Below, one piece after another: positions 47,214 through 58,384 of a stretch of DNA of 64,000 nt (position 1 is its first letter; each line of letters starts with the position of its first letter). This DNA is from Ptychodera flava (Eukaryota; Hemichordata; Enteropneusta; Ptychoderidae). The stretch lies in the NCBI RefSeq assembly GCF_041260155.1, contig NC_091930.1:49149402-49213401 (forward strand), given 5' to 3'. A program made the position numbers and the translations under genes. A model generated the notes under the pieces. It saw nothing but the letters and a program-made list of their open reading frames with translations. It had not been told where the DNA came from and searched no databases.

Positions 47214-48300
47214 ATGAAACGTTTCACAGATTGCAATCTCAGAACATCATGATGATACTGTGAGTGTCGTGTCAATTATCTGCTCATTTGCATATTAATG
47301 AACTTTTATTATTAGTGACATAACTCTGAAATTCCTGCACAAAACTTGATGATACGTGTAACGAAAATTGATCTGATATATATCAAATTATAATCAGGGT
47401 AGTTTCAAGTTAATAAAGAGCTTATTTGCATATTTCTATGACGTTTTGTAATAAGTCATATTACTCCGATATAACTGCGACAAATGTGATGAAATCTACT
47501 GCAGATACTGATCCTACTGATATCTAAAATTGGTGTAAAGCATTTAGTAGTGTGAAGATAATTCAGGGTCATTTGCATATTTAATGAACTTTCTTATGAG
47601 GTTACGGCACCAACTTCCATGAAATCTGGTACAGATATTGATCTGATAAAACTCTTATTGTACTGAGAAAAAAATTGCATAATTAATGAAGTTTTGTAAT
47701 AAATCATATATCTCCGAAATAACTGCACCAAATGTTATGCAATCTCCTGCAAATCCGATTGATCCGATTGATATCTAACTGTGGTGTAAAGCATTTAGTA
47801 GTGTGGAGTCAACTAGGGGTTCATTTGCATATTTACTGAACTCCGATAAAACTGCATCAAATTTGATGAAAACTGCTGCTTATACTGACCCGACAGATAT
47901 CTGACTGTGCTTAAAAGCATTTAGTAGTGTGAAGTTAATTTAGAGTTAATTTACATATTTAATGAACTGTGTAATTAGGTATAATTGCTCTAAAATCACG
48001 GCACCGAACTTGGTGAAACCTGTTACAGATATTGTCTGATAAATATTTATTGTGCAATGAAACATTGAGCAGTGTCAAGATAATTAAGCGTTTATTTGCA
48101 TATTTATTGAACTTTGTAATTAGTGATATTACTATAAAATTACAGCATTACATTTAATGTAACGTGCTGAAAATGATGATCTGATGGATAACAAATTGTC
48201 TCATGAAGCATTGAGCAGTCTCAAGTTAATGAACAGCTCATTTGCATATTTAATAAAGTTTTGTAATCAGTGATTAAAATCTGAGAGTACATGGGAAGTT
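47214..48300. repeat. Degenerate tandem array, about 145-bp unit
   Basis: The word ATTTGCATATTTAATGAACT and variants recur near 47284, 47422, 47568, 47674, 47821, 47947, 48092 and 48238. Between them lie conserved phrases such as GATATCTGACTGTG and AGCATTTAGTAGTGTGAAG. Spacing clusters at 138-147 bp, with two shorter units. Confidence 0.85.
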
Positions 48301-48515
48301 GATAAACCTAGTACATATAGTGATATAGCTCAATGTTTCATTGCACAATAAAATATTTATCAGACAATATCTGTAACAGGTTTCACCAAGTTCGGTGCCG
48401 TGATTTTAGAGCAATTATACCTAATTACACAGTTCATTAAATATGTAAATTAACTCTAAATTAACTTCACACTACTAAATGCTTTTAAGCACAGTCAGAT
48501 ATCTGTCGGGTCAGT
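47884..48515. repeat. 187-bp inverted repeat within the array
   Basis: 47884-48070 and the reverse complement of 48328-48515 agree almost perfectly (one 1-nt length difference seen). The spacer is about 257 bp. The arms are far more alike than neighbouring array units, so the inversion is recent. The right arm ends where the SINE begins. Confidence 0.92.
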
Positions 48516-48870
48516 GAGGCATCATGGGCCAGTGGCTAGAGCAGTGGACTCACGATCAAAGGATGGCGAGTTCGAGCCCCGGCATGGCTGTGGTGTTGTG
48601 TCCTTGGGCAAGGCACTTTATTCCTCATTGCTTCTCCCCACCCAGGAGTGATGGGTACCTGGTAGGACAGAGGTTGTAATGTGTGTGTTTAGCTCTGCTG
48701 CGCTTATTGGCTGCACATGTGAGCTGTTGCTTGCTCCCCAGGGAGTTGAGTGGTATCATATTAGGTCCAGTGACCAGGGGTAATAATAATTGTAAAAAAG
48801 CGCCTTGATCACATGTAGTATTGTGGATATGTGCGCTATATAAGAACCCAATATTATTATTATTATTATA
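48516..48870 (+). mobile_element. tRNA-derived SINE
   Basis: Starts with a tRNA-like head: A box TGGCTAGAGCAGTGGACTC and B box GAGTTCGAGCCCC. It continues with a conserved body including GTGTCCTTGGGCAAGGCACT, a block found in many marine-invertebrate SINEs (Nin-DC type, from memory), and the tail phrase GCGCTATATAAGAACCCAAT, ending in an (ATT)n tail. The A/B boxes are an internal RNA polymerase III promoter. Full length and inserted at the junction of the inverted repeat. Confidence 0.88.
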
Positions 48871-49540
48871 AAACAGATATCTGACTGTTTTGTGAAGCGT
48901 ACTACTGTTAATGAACCTGTTGTTAAACACGTGATCCCATTCAGTTCACATCTGGTTTATTTGTGCTTTTAATTTTTATTCATATCAATCCCATTGAAGC
49001 AGTCAAATTTTACCGACATAATTTTTAGTATAAGTGGTGATAAGTCCCCAAATACTTTGACACAAATTATTTTGCTTGGATTCGCGTTTTCAACCATATA
49101 TCTTTACAATACAGCGACAAAGTGTATTGGAATTTCAAATGTTCATGCCATTCGAATATTAATCAAATCATCAAGATTACATTCTTTTAAATGAGTGAAA
49201 TGATTCGTCACCCAGCATATTCAATTATGGCGATGAATTTCCCTTCAAAATGCTTGCGTGAAAAAATGACTGCCATAAAGAAACCAAAATACCCCAAGTA
49301 GTTTCTGTCCAGTCCCTTCCTACGGTGTGCGCTGTCATTATAATCAATGCTACTTTGGACAAATTTGAAAATAATTCAACTAGAAAATTGCAACACTTCA
49401 TTGAAACGGTTTGTTTACTCATTCAAGAGGTCGTTATGCCGTTTGTAAAATAGCATGATGAGTGAGTCAGTAAAGACAATTCCATAGTAGCTCAGCGTAG
49501 CAGGACTGAGTGTGATTGAACCACTCTTTTTAACAGTTTG

Positions 49541-49790
49541 GATATGGCCGAGCGGTTTTGAATGTGATGTCTTCGCTAGGTGATAGGGTACCGTAGATTG
49601 TGAGTTGGAGTCCCATTATGAATTACTGAATTTATTTCTGGTTTTGGATACATATGGTTCCCTCGCATGGACACATAAGTCGAGCATATTTTAGTAGCGC
49701 GTAGTGTGCCTGGACGAGGTAGTTGTGCTAAAAAACAAAGATCGACGCAAATTTTGGATTAAAACTCGACTGTTTTCAGCAAAAAAAAAA
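49541..49790 (+). mobile_element. Old tRNA-derived repeat (degraded SINE), second family
   Basis: Begins with a tRNA-Leu/Ser-like A box (TATGGCCGAGCGGTT) and has a weak B box (GAGTTGGAGTCCC) about 60 bp later, followed by a body related to 2985-3120. It does not fold convincingly as a functional tRNA, so I call it a SINE remnant rather than a tRNA gene. Confidence 0.45.
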
Positions 49791-51114
49791 CTTTCCTCAT
49801 CTAAACTGAAGCAAATTCACGCCTTAACAACACTAACTAGTTTGATATAACATACAGCGAAGAGTTTTCTGACCACGACTATATCTTTGCAAATAGAGCC
49901 GTATGGGTCTAGCGTAAAGTTATAAGGGGAAGATAAAGCGTTCGTCACTTGAAATTTCATCAAACATGCCTTACTGCGTTTTACTTTACTGCAGTACCCC
50001 ATGATTGTTGTCATAATTTTATGTGTAATTACTATGGGTACAGTATAATATACATGCTTTCGATATCAACAGATTTAATGTATCCGTATAAATAACGATA
50101 CAATTGTTTTGTTAATAAATTAGAACATGGATTTCTTAGACGTCCTGTTCTGCGTTTCACATTAATATTGGTTGCGATCAGGGTCATTCATGAGAAAAAA
50201 AAAATCAACTCAAATTCATTGCGGAGCGTTTTTGACTTGGCAATTTTTGAGGACCGAACACTTTGGCAGGACCGTTAGCTTTGTATTTCAATAGTAAACA
50301 TTGAACAGAGTAAAATTATTAGAAAAGCAAGACTAGATTTAAGTTTCGAAACCTCAAACATTGTTTCATATGTTATTTTGACAGCATCATTAATTATGAA
50401 TAGGGACGCAAATATTTGTTACATAAAGCTTGCTACAATTGTGAATCACTGTCTGTAAACGAGATGTCAATGTAACAGGATAAAACCAAGTCCAAGTAAG
50501 TAAGAAAAAAAATCATAACAAATTCCGTAAGAAAATGTGTACTGTTCCAATTATTGTTAATATGGCAACCATATATCCTGTCACTGATATAGTCATTAAA
50601 ATGGCAAATAAGCATAGCTTACCATTCATGTTACCTTGTAATCGCCTTAAGTGTAGTTTCCTTAATCCCTGTATCAGTAAAATGATTTGAGGTATACTAT
50701 TATTCATTATGCAAATTATATTAATGTGCATTGTTTCGATATTCAAATTTAATACAACCGATTCTTTATCAATGTGGAATATTCATGAACCCCTCATCTT
50801 GCACTGTGTAATTATCGAACTCTCTGTAGAGCACTTCTACGTCATGACAACCCTGCAACCACACATAACTTGACGGGGTGCAAACCGTCGGTCTTGCCTA
50901 AAACACGATGTTCTGCACCCCGTCTCTTAGTTATCCATAGTTTACTCTAGTACTTCAATCGAAGATATGCTTGACACAAACGATCGGCTGCTTCAATAAT
51001 ACGGTTTCCACACGACTAGAATTCACCAACTGCGCCTCTGCCACAAGGCTTCACGAACAACCAATCAAAATGCGACCTTCCAAAACAAAGCATAATCGCA
51101 TACAAAATAATCAA
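49791..51114. other. Intergenic, nothing recognised
   Basis: No coding exon or clear repeat supported. Confidence 0.4.
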
Positions 51115-51840
51115 AACACATTGGTGAAGGCAAGACTTCGCAAACAAACAACAGAAACGACACTTTAACAGCGTCTTCAACACATGGCTGAACCACAGAC
51201 AATGCCAACGACGCAGTGACAGCGATTTCAACTCTTATTAAACATTCTAGCAACAAAGTTAGAAGAGCACAGCAATCTAACATGAACCTAGAACCACATA
51301 AAGTTTGGCGACTGATGGTCAACGTATCTGATCAAAAACACGTATTCGTAAATTACAAAACTTAATCTATGAGAAGAAACGAAAACCAGGAAAGTTACAT
51401 TAGTGAAGGCAAGTCCTCACAAACAAACAAACGTCACAGTAACAGCGTCCAGCCTAAAGCTTCATTAAGCCAAAACATAATCATCTAACAAAAACGTTAG
51501 AAGAGCACAGCAATCTAACATGAGCCTAGAACCACACTTAGTCAGACAACTTATGGTCAACATATCTTGATCAAAAACACGAATTCTAAAATTACAAAAC
51601 TCAGTCAATTAAAAGAACAAACAACTTAACATATCCTCTAGTGAATACAAGACTTTCCCAACAAACAATCGAACACTAAGGACGCGATGATAGCGTCTCC
51701 AACACAAGCATTAACAATTTGGAAAAAAAAACCACCCTAACAATACTGTTAGAAATGTACAGCAATAAAACACAACCAAACACTACATGAAGTCAAGCGA
51801 ATGATTAAGGAACATCTCAGGATTCAGAAACTAAAGAGTC
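51115..51840. repeat. Three degenerate tandem units, about 240-280 bp
   Basis: GTGAAGGCAAGACTTCGCAA (about 51122) recurs as GTGAAGGCAAGTCCTCACAA (about 51402) and GTGAATACAAGACTTTCCCA (about 51642). Each is followed by AACAAAC, AGCGTC, GTTAGAA.AG.ACAGCAAT, and CATCTC/GTATCTGATCAAAAACACG blocks. The plus strand is markedly A/C-rich throughout. Confidence 0.75.
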
Positions 51841-52444
51841 AAAGGATCATTTTGTCTCAGATGTAACCGATCCGGTTTCGTTTCGCCATGGCACAATCGT
51901 TACATTAATTGCCCAAAGACTGCATACAATGGACCATAGACAAATAAATAATCAACATAAAAATGGCACAGGAAGTGCTACAAGCCAAACACTCAGCGAC
52001 AAACAAAACACTTTGAAAACTACACAAGTAGTTGATGTGTGCAGCCTCTTTGCCGTCACTTTCTATTTTCTTTTTCATTAACAGCACGGTCGCATTTTGC
52101 CGACAAACCATCAAACCCAACTGGATACATGTATATCCCTTCATTTTTAATAACTTCCTCGACAATCCTTTTGTCCACCATTTACAATCGTCAAGCGCTT
52201 TACTTTACAACCACGATTCCCGGGGTAGAGTAACAATTACAATCAATCGCGAAACCTTCCATTACGTCACAATCGATGCTATGCATTTGTAATCTTGTCA
52301 GTTTTGTTTTGTATAGCTTAGACTTTCTTACTGGCAAGAGGAAGTTTTAACACCTCACCAGCAAAAGAGACCATACAAAATTATCGGAAGAGCCCTTTAA
52401 ACAAACCAGGTAAAAGTTTCCCGAAAGGTGTCAATACATCGAAC

Positions 52445-52478
52445 CACAGTCCCTCTATCCATGGATAGAGGGACTGTG
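52445..52478. repeat. Perfect 34-bp palindrome with GTCCCTC motif
   Basis: CACAGTCCCTCTATCCA is followed directly by its exact reverse complement. Shares the GTCCCT core with the hairpin at 6847-6870. Confidence 0.85.
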
Positions 52479-52755
52479 ATCGAACTAACCCAACATGATC
52501 CCAAACTGGTTAATTTTTGTGTGGGCGCGGGGCTGGAATGGCATACGATTGTTTTATGAATGATCATCACATGATACAAAAAATGACACTTTACACCAAA
52601 ATATGTTTCATGCGTTAAAAAGTAGATACTCTACTACACTGAAAGTCAGAACTGTTGATATTAAATGACAAATTAAAAAATCTCATGTTGTTCATTTGTT
52701 ACCAAGAAGAACTTTTACTTTTTGCTTAGATTTTAGCTTAACGTCTTAACAAGAG

Positions 52756-53082
52756 TTGGATTCCATTCATTCAAACGTGTTGAGCTCATGTATTGATAAA
52801 AGACTTAAAATGGAAAAAATTACAGACATACCTGCCCGTTATGCCGGATGCATTCACCAATACAAGCTATTGTGGCATATGTTTCGATGGAGACAATGTG
52901 GTGATTTTAGCTCAGTACAATGGGATGCCAAATTGATTTATCGAAATTCCGGCCCATGGCTGCGTGATTATCGCTGTCGAGCTTATTACTTCGATGTAAA
53001 AAGAATTATCTACGGCAACAAAGCGCAGTGCTCTCTAACAGTGACTATTCGAAATTTATTTCCCATGGAAATCACAACATGA
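52756..53082 (+). CDS. Unrecognised 108-codon open frame
   Basis: An ATG frame rich in Trp, Tyr, Cys and Arg (WHMFRWRQCGDFSSVQWDAK, WLRDYRCRAYYFDVKR, AQCSLTVTI). The second half has a faint resemblance to an Ig F-G strand region (DYRC...SLTVTI), but there is no D.G.Y.C and no splice context. It is listed because the composition is unusual for chance, with low certainty. Confidence 0.2.
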   Translation: MDSIHSNVLSSCIDKRLKMEKITDIPARYAGCIHQYKLLWHMFRWRQCGDFSSVQWDAKLIYRNSGPWLRDYRCRAYYFDVKRIIYGNKAQCSLTVTIRNLFPMEITT

Positions 53083-53089
53083 CAAAGTG

Positions 53090-53930
53090 ATATTATTGCT
53101 AAGGTCGTGGGCCTTATATAACTTGTTAAAGCCCCGATAGCTGCCAATTTTATGCATTATTTTCATGATTTTATTTTTAAACCAGAGTGGATTCGTGTGA
53201 ATGTGCTAACTAAAGGACGTGTACTGAAGTATTACTGCTCGCTGATTTGGACCATGCCTACATGTTTTAACAGGTTTAATAATAAAAGGGCGCCGCACCC
53301 ATAAAATGGCCCCCCACGGGAAAATAAAAAAAAACAGTATTTTTCTGCACATATACATCGTGATCATACCAGAAACAAGGATGATGTCACTTAATTGAAT
53401 GCACAACACACGATGGCCAGCATTTTGTTGTTGTAATCATTATTTTCTCTGTCATATGATTAGTTTTTGAAAATGGCGGAAAATCTAAAATGACGTTAAA
53501 ACCTTTGAATTTACATGCAACTTTTGACACTCATGGCAGCGTTATACACTTCAGTCTCTAATGGGTCTTATTCGAGAAAAGTCTTGCAAAACCAAGGATA
53601 TTTTAAGATCGGTTTATTAAACATTCGCAGCTATTCGGGCTTTAATGACGTAATGCGCCGTATGATCATCACTTAATCGTTTGAGTGATCTGGAGCTGAT
53701 TTCATCTTGATGACTCCAAGATTGAAAAAGCGACTACAATGCATGTTTACATAGAAAAAAAACTGTTTTACAAAAATCATGCAACAAATAAAACGTTAAA
53801 ACAAAATTAAAGAAAAGTCATCGACTCCATAAATGCCTTGTTCATAACCATATTGTCTCTAGGTGGTAATTCCCGATGTGTCGTATCAGTGAGAGTGTCA
53901 TTTGTGCTGCATCAGGCACTTGACTTCGTC
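53090..53930. other. Intergenic, nothing recognised
   Basis: No gene or repeat supported. Confidence 0.4.
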
Positions 53931-53935
53931 TTATA

Positions 53936-54100
53936 TCATATCTATCATATTATATAATATCATTATATCATATCATATCATATCATATCATATCATATCA
54001 TATCATATCATATCATATCATATCATATCATATCATATCATATCATATCATATTATATCATACATATCGTATCATATCATATTATATCGTGTCGTATCAA
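53936..54100. repeat. (ATATC)n pentanucleotide microsatellite
   Basis: About 20 units of TATCA/ATATC with scattered variants. The IISYHIISYH open frame is an artefact. Confidence 0.95.
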
Positions 54101-54872
54101 CAAACTATGACAGTTTCCTCTTGCAATTGCCTGCAACTTGAGGGATAGGAATGTTGACAGAATTAGTTATCCCCCGCTGTTAAAAAACTAAACAGTCCTA
54201 TAGTACCGTTTTACTTTGCCTTAAAGTGACTGACCACGGGTTGACCTTTAGTTAGCTAAAATGCAGTCTTCGTCGATGTTTGTGTCCGACGGTTGCTTGT
54301 GGTAAATGGATTTGTTATTGTACAGTGCTAACCACGCAATTATTTAATAGTGTCCGTAGCAGAGGGTAACGTCTGGACGCCGATCGTGGTTTCACGTAAA
54401 AGGGAACCCCTAATAATGTGTAGCTTACAGTCAGTGCATGCAAACGTAGTAAGAAACTAGTGCCAAAGAGCTGTTATTATCTCGACGAGCAAAGATTTGG
54501 GAAATTAATGGCGTGAATGTCACTCCTTGGTTCCGTTCAGTATTTGCCCGGAGGAAAACGACTATATTAGCTTCACTCTTTGAGACAATAGAAACCTTAA
54601 GACAGCTGGTCGCACAACGTTGCATATATTATACTTTTCCCTGACAAAAATATTACTATTAGAACGAGCACACAGGAGCAGTGATTATATTGACAGTGCA
54701 TGCTCAATATTTGGTATTCAATTTCATACAGTCTACTAATGGTGAGTACGTATTTCCTGGCAAAGTTCATCCCAAAATCATAGCATAGATTGTGCACCGG
54801 ATCGGCGTTTCTGTGCAAGTGAGCCATTTCAACGTCAGCAGGGGTTGAGACAATAACGATATTTTATATCAT

Positions 54873-54987
54873 TGCTAAATACATGGGTTTATGTGCCCGA
54901 GAGCATGCGACAATATGCCCCGAGCCAGGAGGGCAAATTTTCTCCTGCTCGAGGGTCCTTAAACCCATGTATGAGGCAATAATATTT
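54873..54987. repeat. 115-bp inverted-repeat hairpin element
   Basis: The left end ATTGCTAAATACATGGGTTT and the reverse complement of the right end (ATTGCCTCATACATGGGTTT) match over most of about 30 bp, followed by inner CCCGAG/CTCGAGGG. It could be a tiny MITE. Confidence 0.6.
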
Positions 54988-57277
54988 TTATTGCATGCTT
55001 CTTCACAGTTAACACTGTATGACATTTAGTTCCATGTAGGGCAGTCTCAAACAATTTTACTGTTATCGACCAGCATCAAACAGATTTTAACGAAAGTCAA
55101 AAAAGCAGTGCGTGCATTGATATTTTACACGTAGCGTTAAGCGTCTATCTTGACGTAGAAAACGTCGTGGAGATTCATCGGACCGATAAACAACACTGCC
55201 CGCTAATTCCTCTGCTAGTATTCAAATCAATGTACTGATTTGCACTCACACCGAGGCATGTAATGAACGGCATGATTACTACGACAACACACATTTATTG
55301 TTGTCGACGTAATCACATTTTTATCACAGTTTCGGTTTCAGTTTTGATCAACTTCATTGTATTCGTGAATATAATGAAACTTCTTTTACCCTCATTTTAC
55401 ATATAGAGTTCACGCTTTATCACGAACAGTACTCTCTACTGACTATGCATGAACAGGGGACTGGGTCAAACCAGTGTAATGGAAGCGTAAGGAGAAGTTC
55501 GTCGATCACTCATTGCAAGGAAACACTACAGTGTGAAAATATGCGGTTATGACACCAGCTTCTCGTGGATTTTATTTTCAAAAGCAGCATTTATATATTA
55601 CAGTACAATGGAAGATATATGATTGTATCAGTTTACGACCTTTAACAGTGCCAGGTTGATAATTAAATTAACGTCTTGTTATACTTATTAACAAGATAGC
55701 AAGCACGGGCTCACAAAATAATCATGTCGCTGTGTTTGATGTCGAATGCTTAGGGTTGTAAATACCGTGCATAAAACCATATGGCGAATATGGTTTCGAT
55801 TGATAAAGACTATGGCCACAGATATATTCACGCAATGGTACCCAAAGGAGCTTGTGTTTTCTCATTCTACCATCGAGCATTCTTCCAAAATACACATACA
55901 CTGACTGGCAAATTTGCAAAGTTATTTCATTCAGCCATCAGGAAATTCAAAATCTTTACACATTTGTGAACTCAAGGTGATTGCAAGGTAGTATAAAATT
56001 ACTTATAGCTGTGTATTGTTCAACTATAATGAGCTTTTGTGTTGTCAGATCGATATTCATGGGTTTAAGATTACAAAGTCAACATAATTTGTGTTATCAC
56101 AAAAATCAATTGAAATATTTTCTAGGTAAGTAATATCATCCCTATTCCAAAATCTTGCCTCACAAAGTAGTCGTGGCTATATTTTCGCAACCAAGACAAA
56201 AAAGGGACAAAATAAAATAGAGTACGAAGTGGAACACACGTAGCAAGAATGCTCAGTATTCGAGTAATTTGTAATGTCGTTTGACAACCTTTCATTGATA
56301 TTAGTAATTCGTCACTGACATCACGATTCTAGTGTTTCTCGCAATGCGCACACATGGGAAACTACTGCACTTGTTAAGGCTATCCTGAAAGACTGGGATA
56401 TTGTAACATTGAAATGTGCAGTCGAAACGGGTCAGCAAACTAATCTTTTGCCTGGTTCAATCAAACACTGGAAATTATCATCACAGGCACCGCCATGTTT
56501 TTATAAACAACGTATACTTCTTTCATGACCTTATAAATCGTTTTCAAAAGAACTGTCCTTTGAAGTCTATCATTCACAAAATCACGAAAAGCAAGCTCTA
56601 CACTAAGTCAAAAATTATTATAGCTGAAGCTGACGCAAAATCAATCAATTGGTAGTTACAGTATGTGGTTCAAATTTTGCGTTATTTCTTTTGTCATATT
56701 TATTCAATGTTTTGTTTCGATCGATCGATCATTTACTTACTAGGCGAATGCAAAGGGTCTGAATTCAAACAAATATCACAAAATATGAGAAATGTGTTCA
56801 GCTCTAAAGCGGAGAACAAAACCCTCCGTAATTGGACAAACTCGCATGGTTCAAACTCAAGTGATATTACAAAGTTAGCTTGCAAAAATCTATTCAAATT
56901 AAGGATCTTTCGTTTTGCTAGCCTATGTTTTGCTCGTAGCGTCCTTTTAGTCCTATGTCTTCAAACAAAAAGAGAGGCCTGACATAATTCTCCTGTGGAA
57001 AGGTTAAATAGTTTGTGAACCTACTTTTAAAAAGAATAAAATTTAAAAATACGCCATAAAGAAAAAGTAACAACGACAACAACAAGAAAAACATTTATGG
57101 CATCATCATCATCATCATCATCGTCATTGATTTTTGCAACGACGCAGTGATATTTGTCGGTTTATATTAGTATCATTCTTGTGTACTATGTTAATATATC
57201 ATAATTCTTTTGAACTGTGTTGATGCCGGATTGATCCTTTCAACAATAAGTAATAATAAGTAATAAAGGTGCCACGC
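54988..57277. other. Intergenic, nothing recognised
   Basis: The 3' end of gene D would lie in the right part (below 57278). I see no convincing terminal exon. A short (CAT)n run lies near 57102-57122. Confidence 0.4.
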
Positions 57278-57377
57278 CTTGCAATTCTCACTTAAGTTTT
57301 TCAACTCCTGGTGGACAGACTGCAGGGATGGACGTAACCTTGGACGCCATTTCCAACATGATAACATAGATTCATAT
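57278..57377 (-). pseudogene. Gene D kinase exon: subdomain XI
   Basis: Reads YESMLSCWKWRPRLRPSLQS then VHQELKNLSENCK, the CW..P..RP block of tyrosine kinases, after a TTCAAACAG acceptor. The exon itself is open. Its 3' boundary in the paralogue (GAG then GTATGG) corresponds here to AAG then GCGTGG, so the donor GT is lost. Confidence 0.75.
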
Positions 57378-57479
57378 CTGTTTGAATAATGCACATAATG
57401 TCAATGTTCAATTAGAAAAAATATTTGTCATACAAAAAAATCGAATGCAATGAAATTGATTGGTATTTTAATTTCTTAC

Positions 57480-57576
57480 ATGCTGTCTTCACAGCAGTCC
57501 GGGCTCAACATACGATGTTCTCTCTCCAACAATGAAATGAGATCACTTTAGGGCATGTTTTTGTAAGGACATCGAC
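57480..57576 (-). pseudogene. Gene D kinase exon: alpha-G, with in-frame stop
   Basis: Reads RCPYKNMP, stop, SDLISLLEREHRMLSPDCCE. The TAA stands where gene B has GAA (Glu). The exon is 97 nt, phase 1 to 2, and joins correctly to the next exon, so D keeps the ancestral length that B has lost. Confidence 0.75.
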
Positions 57577-58040
57577 CTGCATTTAACGAGAAAATACAAT
57601 AAATAATATACATCCATCGTTCTCGCCGTCAAAAAGGTTTAACATGGATCAAGTGAGGTTGTGATCATTAGTAGCACTTGTGTGTAGAGACTGAAAGTTC
57701 AGAATGCTTTTCAAAATTATTTGATATACTCTTACCCCTTTTAATCAAATGAATGTTTTAAAACGACTTTAAATTTATACAACAGGGTATGGTACAAATA
57801 TAGGACTCATACACTTTAGTAAACATATTTAAGTATGTTTTGTGGAAAAATTTTATAACAAATTTAAACTATGAATTTTTTTAACGGCAATGTCGGCAGA
57901 ATATCCTACCCGTATAACTAAATGAAGGTGCAACAGCGAAACCATGCCTCATTCTACAAACTATCGATTCATACAGATCAAACGCCTTAAACAAATTACA
58001 TTCAGAACGCAAGGACGTGATTTCTGTAGTCTTTTCTTAC

Positions 58041-58137
58041 CAAGAGAGAACATCTCCCGAAGGACCACGCCAAACGACCATAATGTGAACGTTTTATTCA
58101 TCAACGATTCAGGTGCCATCCACTTGTATGGGATTTC
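58041..58137 (-). pseudogene. Gene D kinase exon: APE/alpha-F with 12-nt deletion
   Basis: Reads [19 protein letters not shown] followed directly by [14 protein letters not shown]. Relative to B and to the family, four residues (KTDV), including the invariant alpha-F Asp, are missing. The deletion is in frame. WMAPE is intact here, unlike in B. Confidence 0.78.
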
Positions 58138-58384
58138 CTATATGAGAAAGAAAGAAAGAGATACAGACACTGAATTTTGGTTAGCCTTGTTGGCAATAAA
58201 GTGAAGACCTTACGTTATACAGTAAACTCTGATTTTGATAAATTATAAGTAAACTTTGTTCTATATATTTAGCAGTCTAAATGCAGAAAGTCATATATAC
58301 GCAAACAATTTGTATCCCCTTAGATGAATGATTTATTTTTATCCGCGAAATTTTCGTCGTGACGAAACATTTACATAACTGCAA

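Larger units (their letters stand above)
57278..58137 (-). pseudogene. Gene D: 3' kinase remnant of a third receptor paralogue
   Basis: Three minus-strand exons in kinase order: 58041-58137 (APE/alpha-F), 57480-57576 (alpha-G) and 57278-57377 (alpha-H/I), with intact intervening splice signals and matching phases (0-1, 1-2, 2-0). They are close paralogues of gene B's last three recognised exons. The first has an in-frame 12-nt deletion, the second an in-frame TAA, and the last ends at GC instead of a GT donor. No upstream exon was found; a LINE fragment lies 240 bp upstream. It is probably a dead fragment of a duplicated receptor gene. Confidence 0.78.

Noticed and set aside
49541..49615. tRNA gene (A box GGCCGAGCGG)
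   Set aside because: The B box is degraded and no proper acceptor-stem pairing is seen; a SINE remnant is more likely.
58053..58204. Plus-strand open frames over the kinase exons at 57.9-58.2 kb and 17.4-17.6 kb
   Set aside because: They are antisense shadows of the minus-strand kinase exons; the parallel frames arise because the exons are paralogous.
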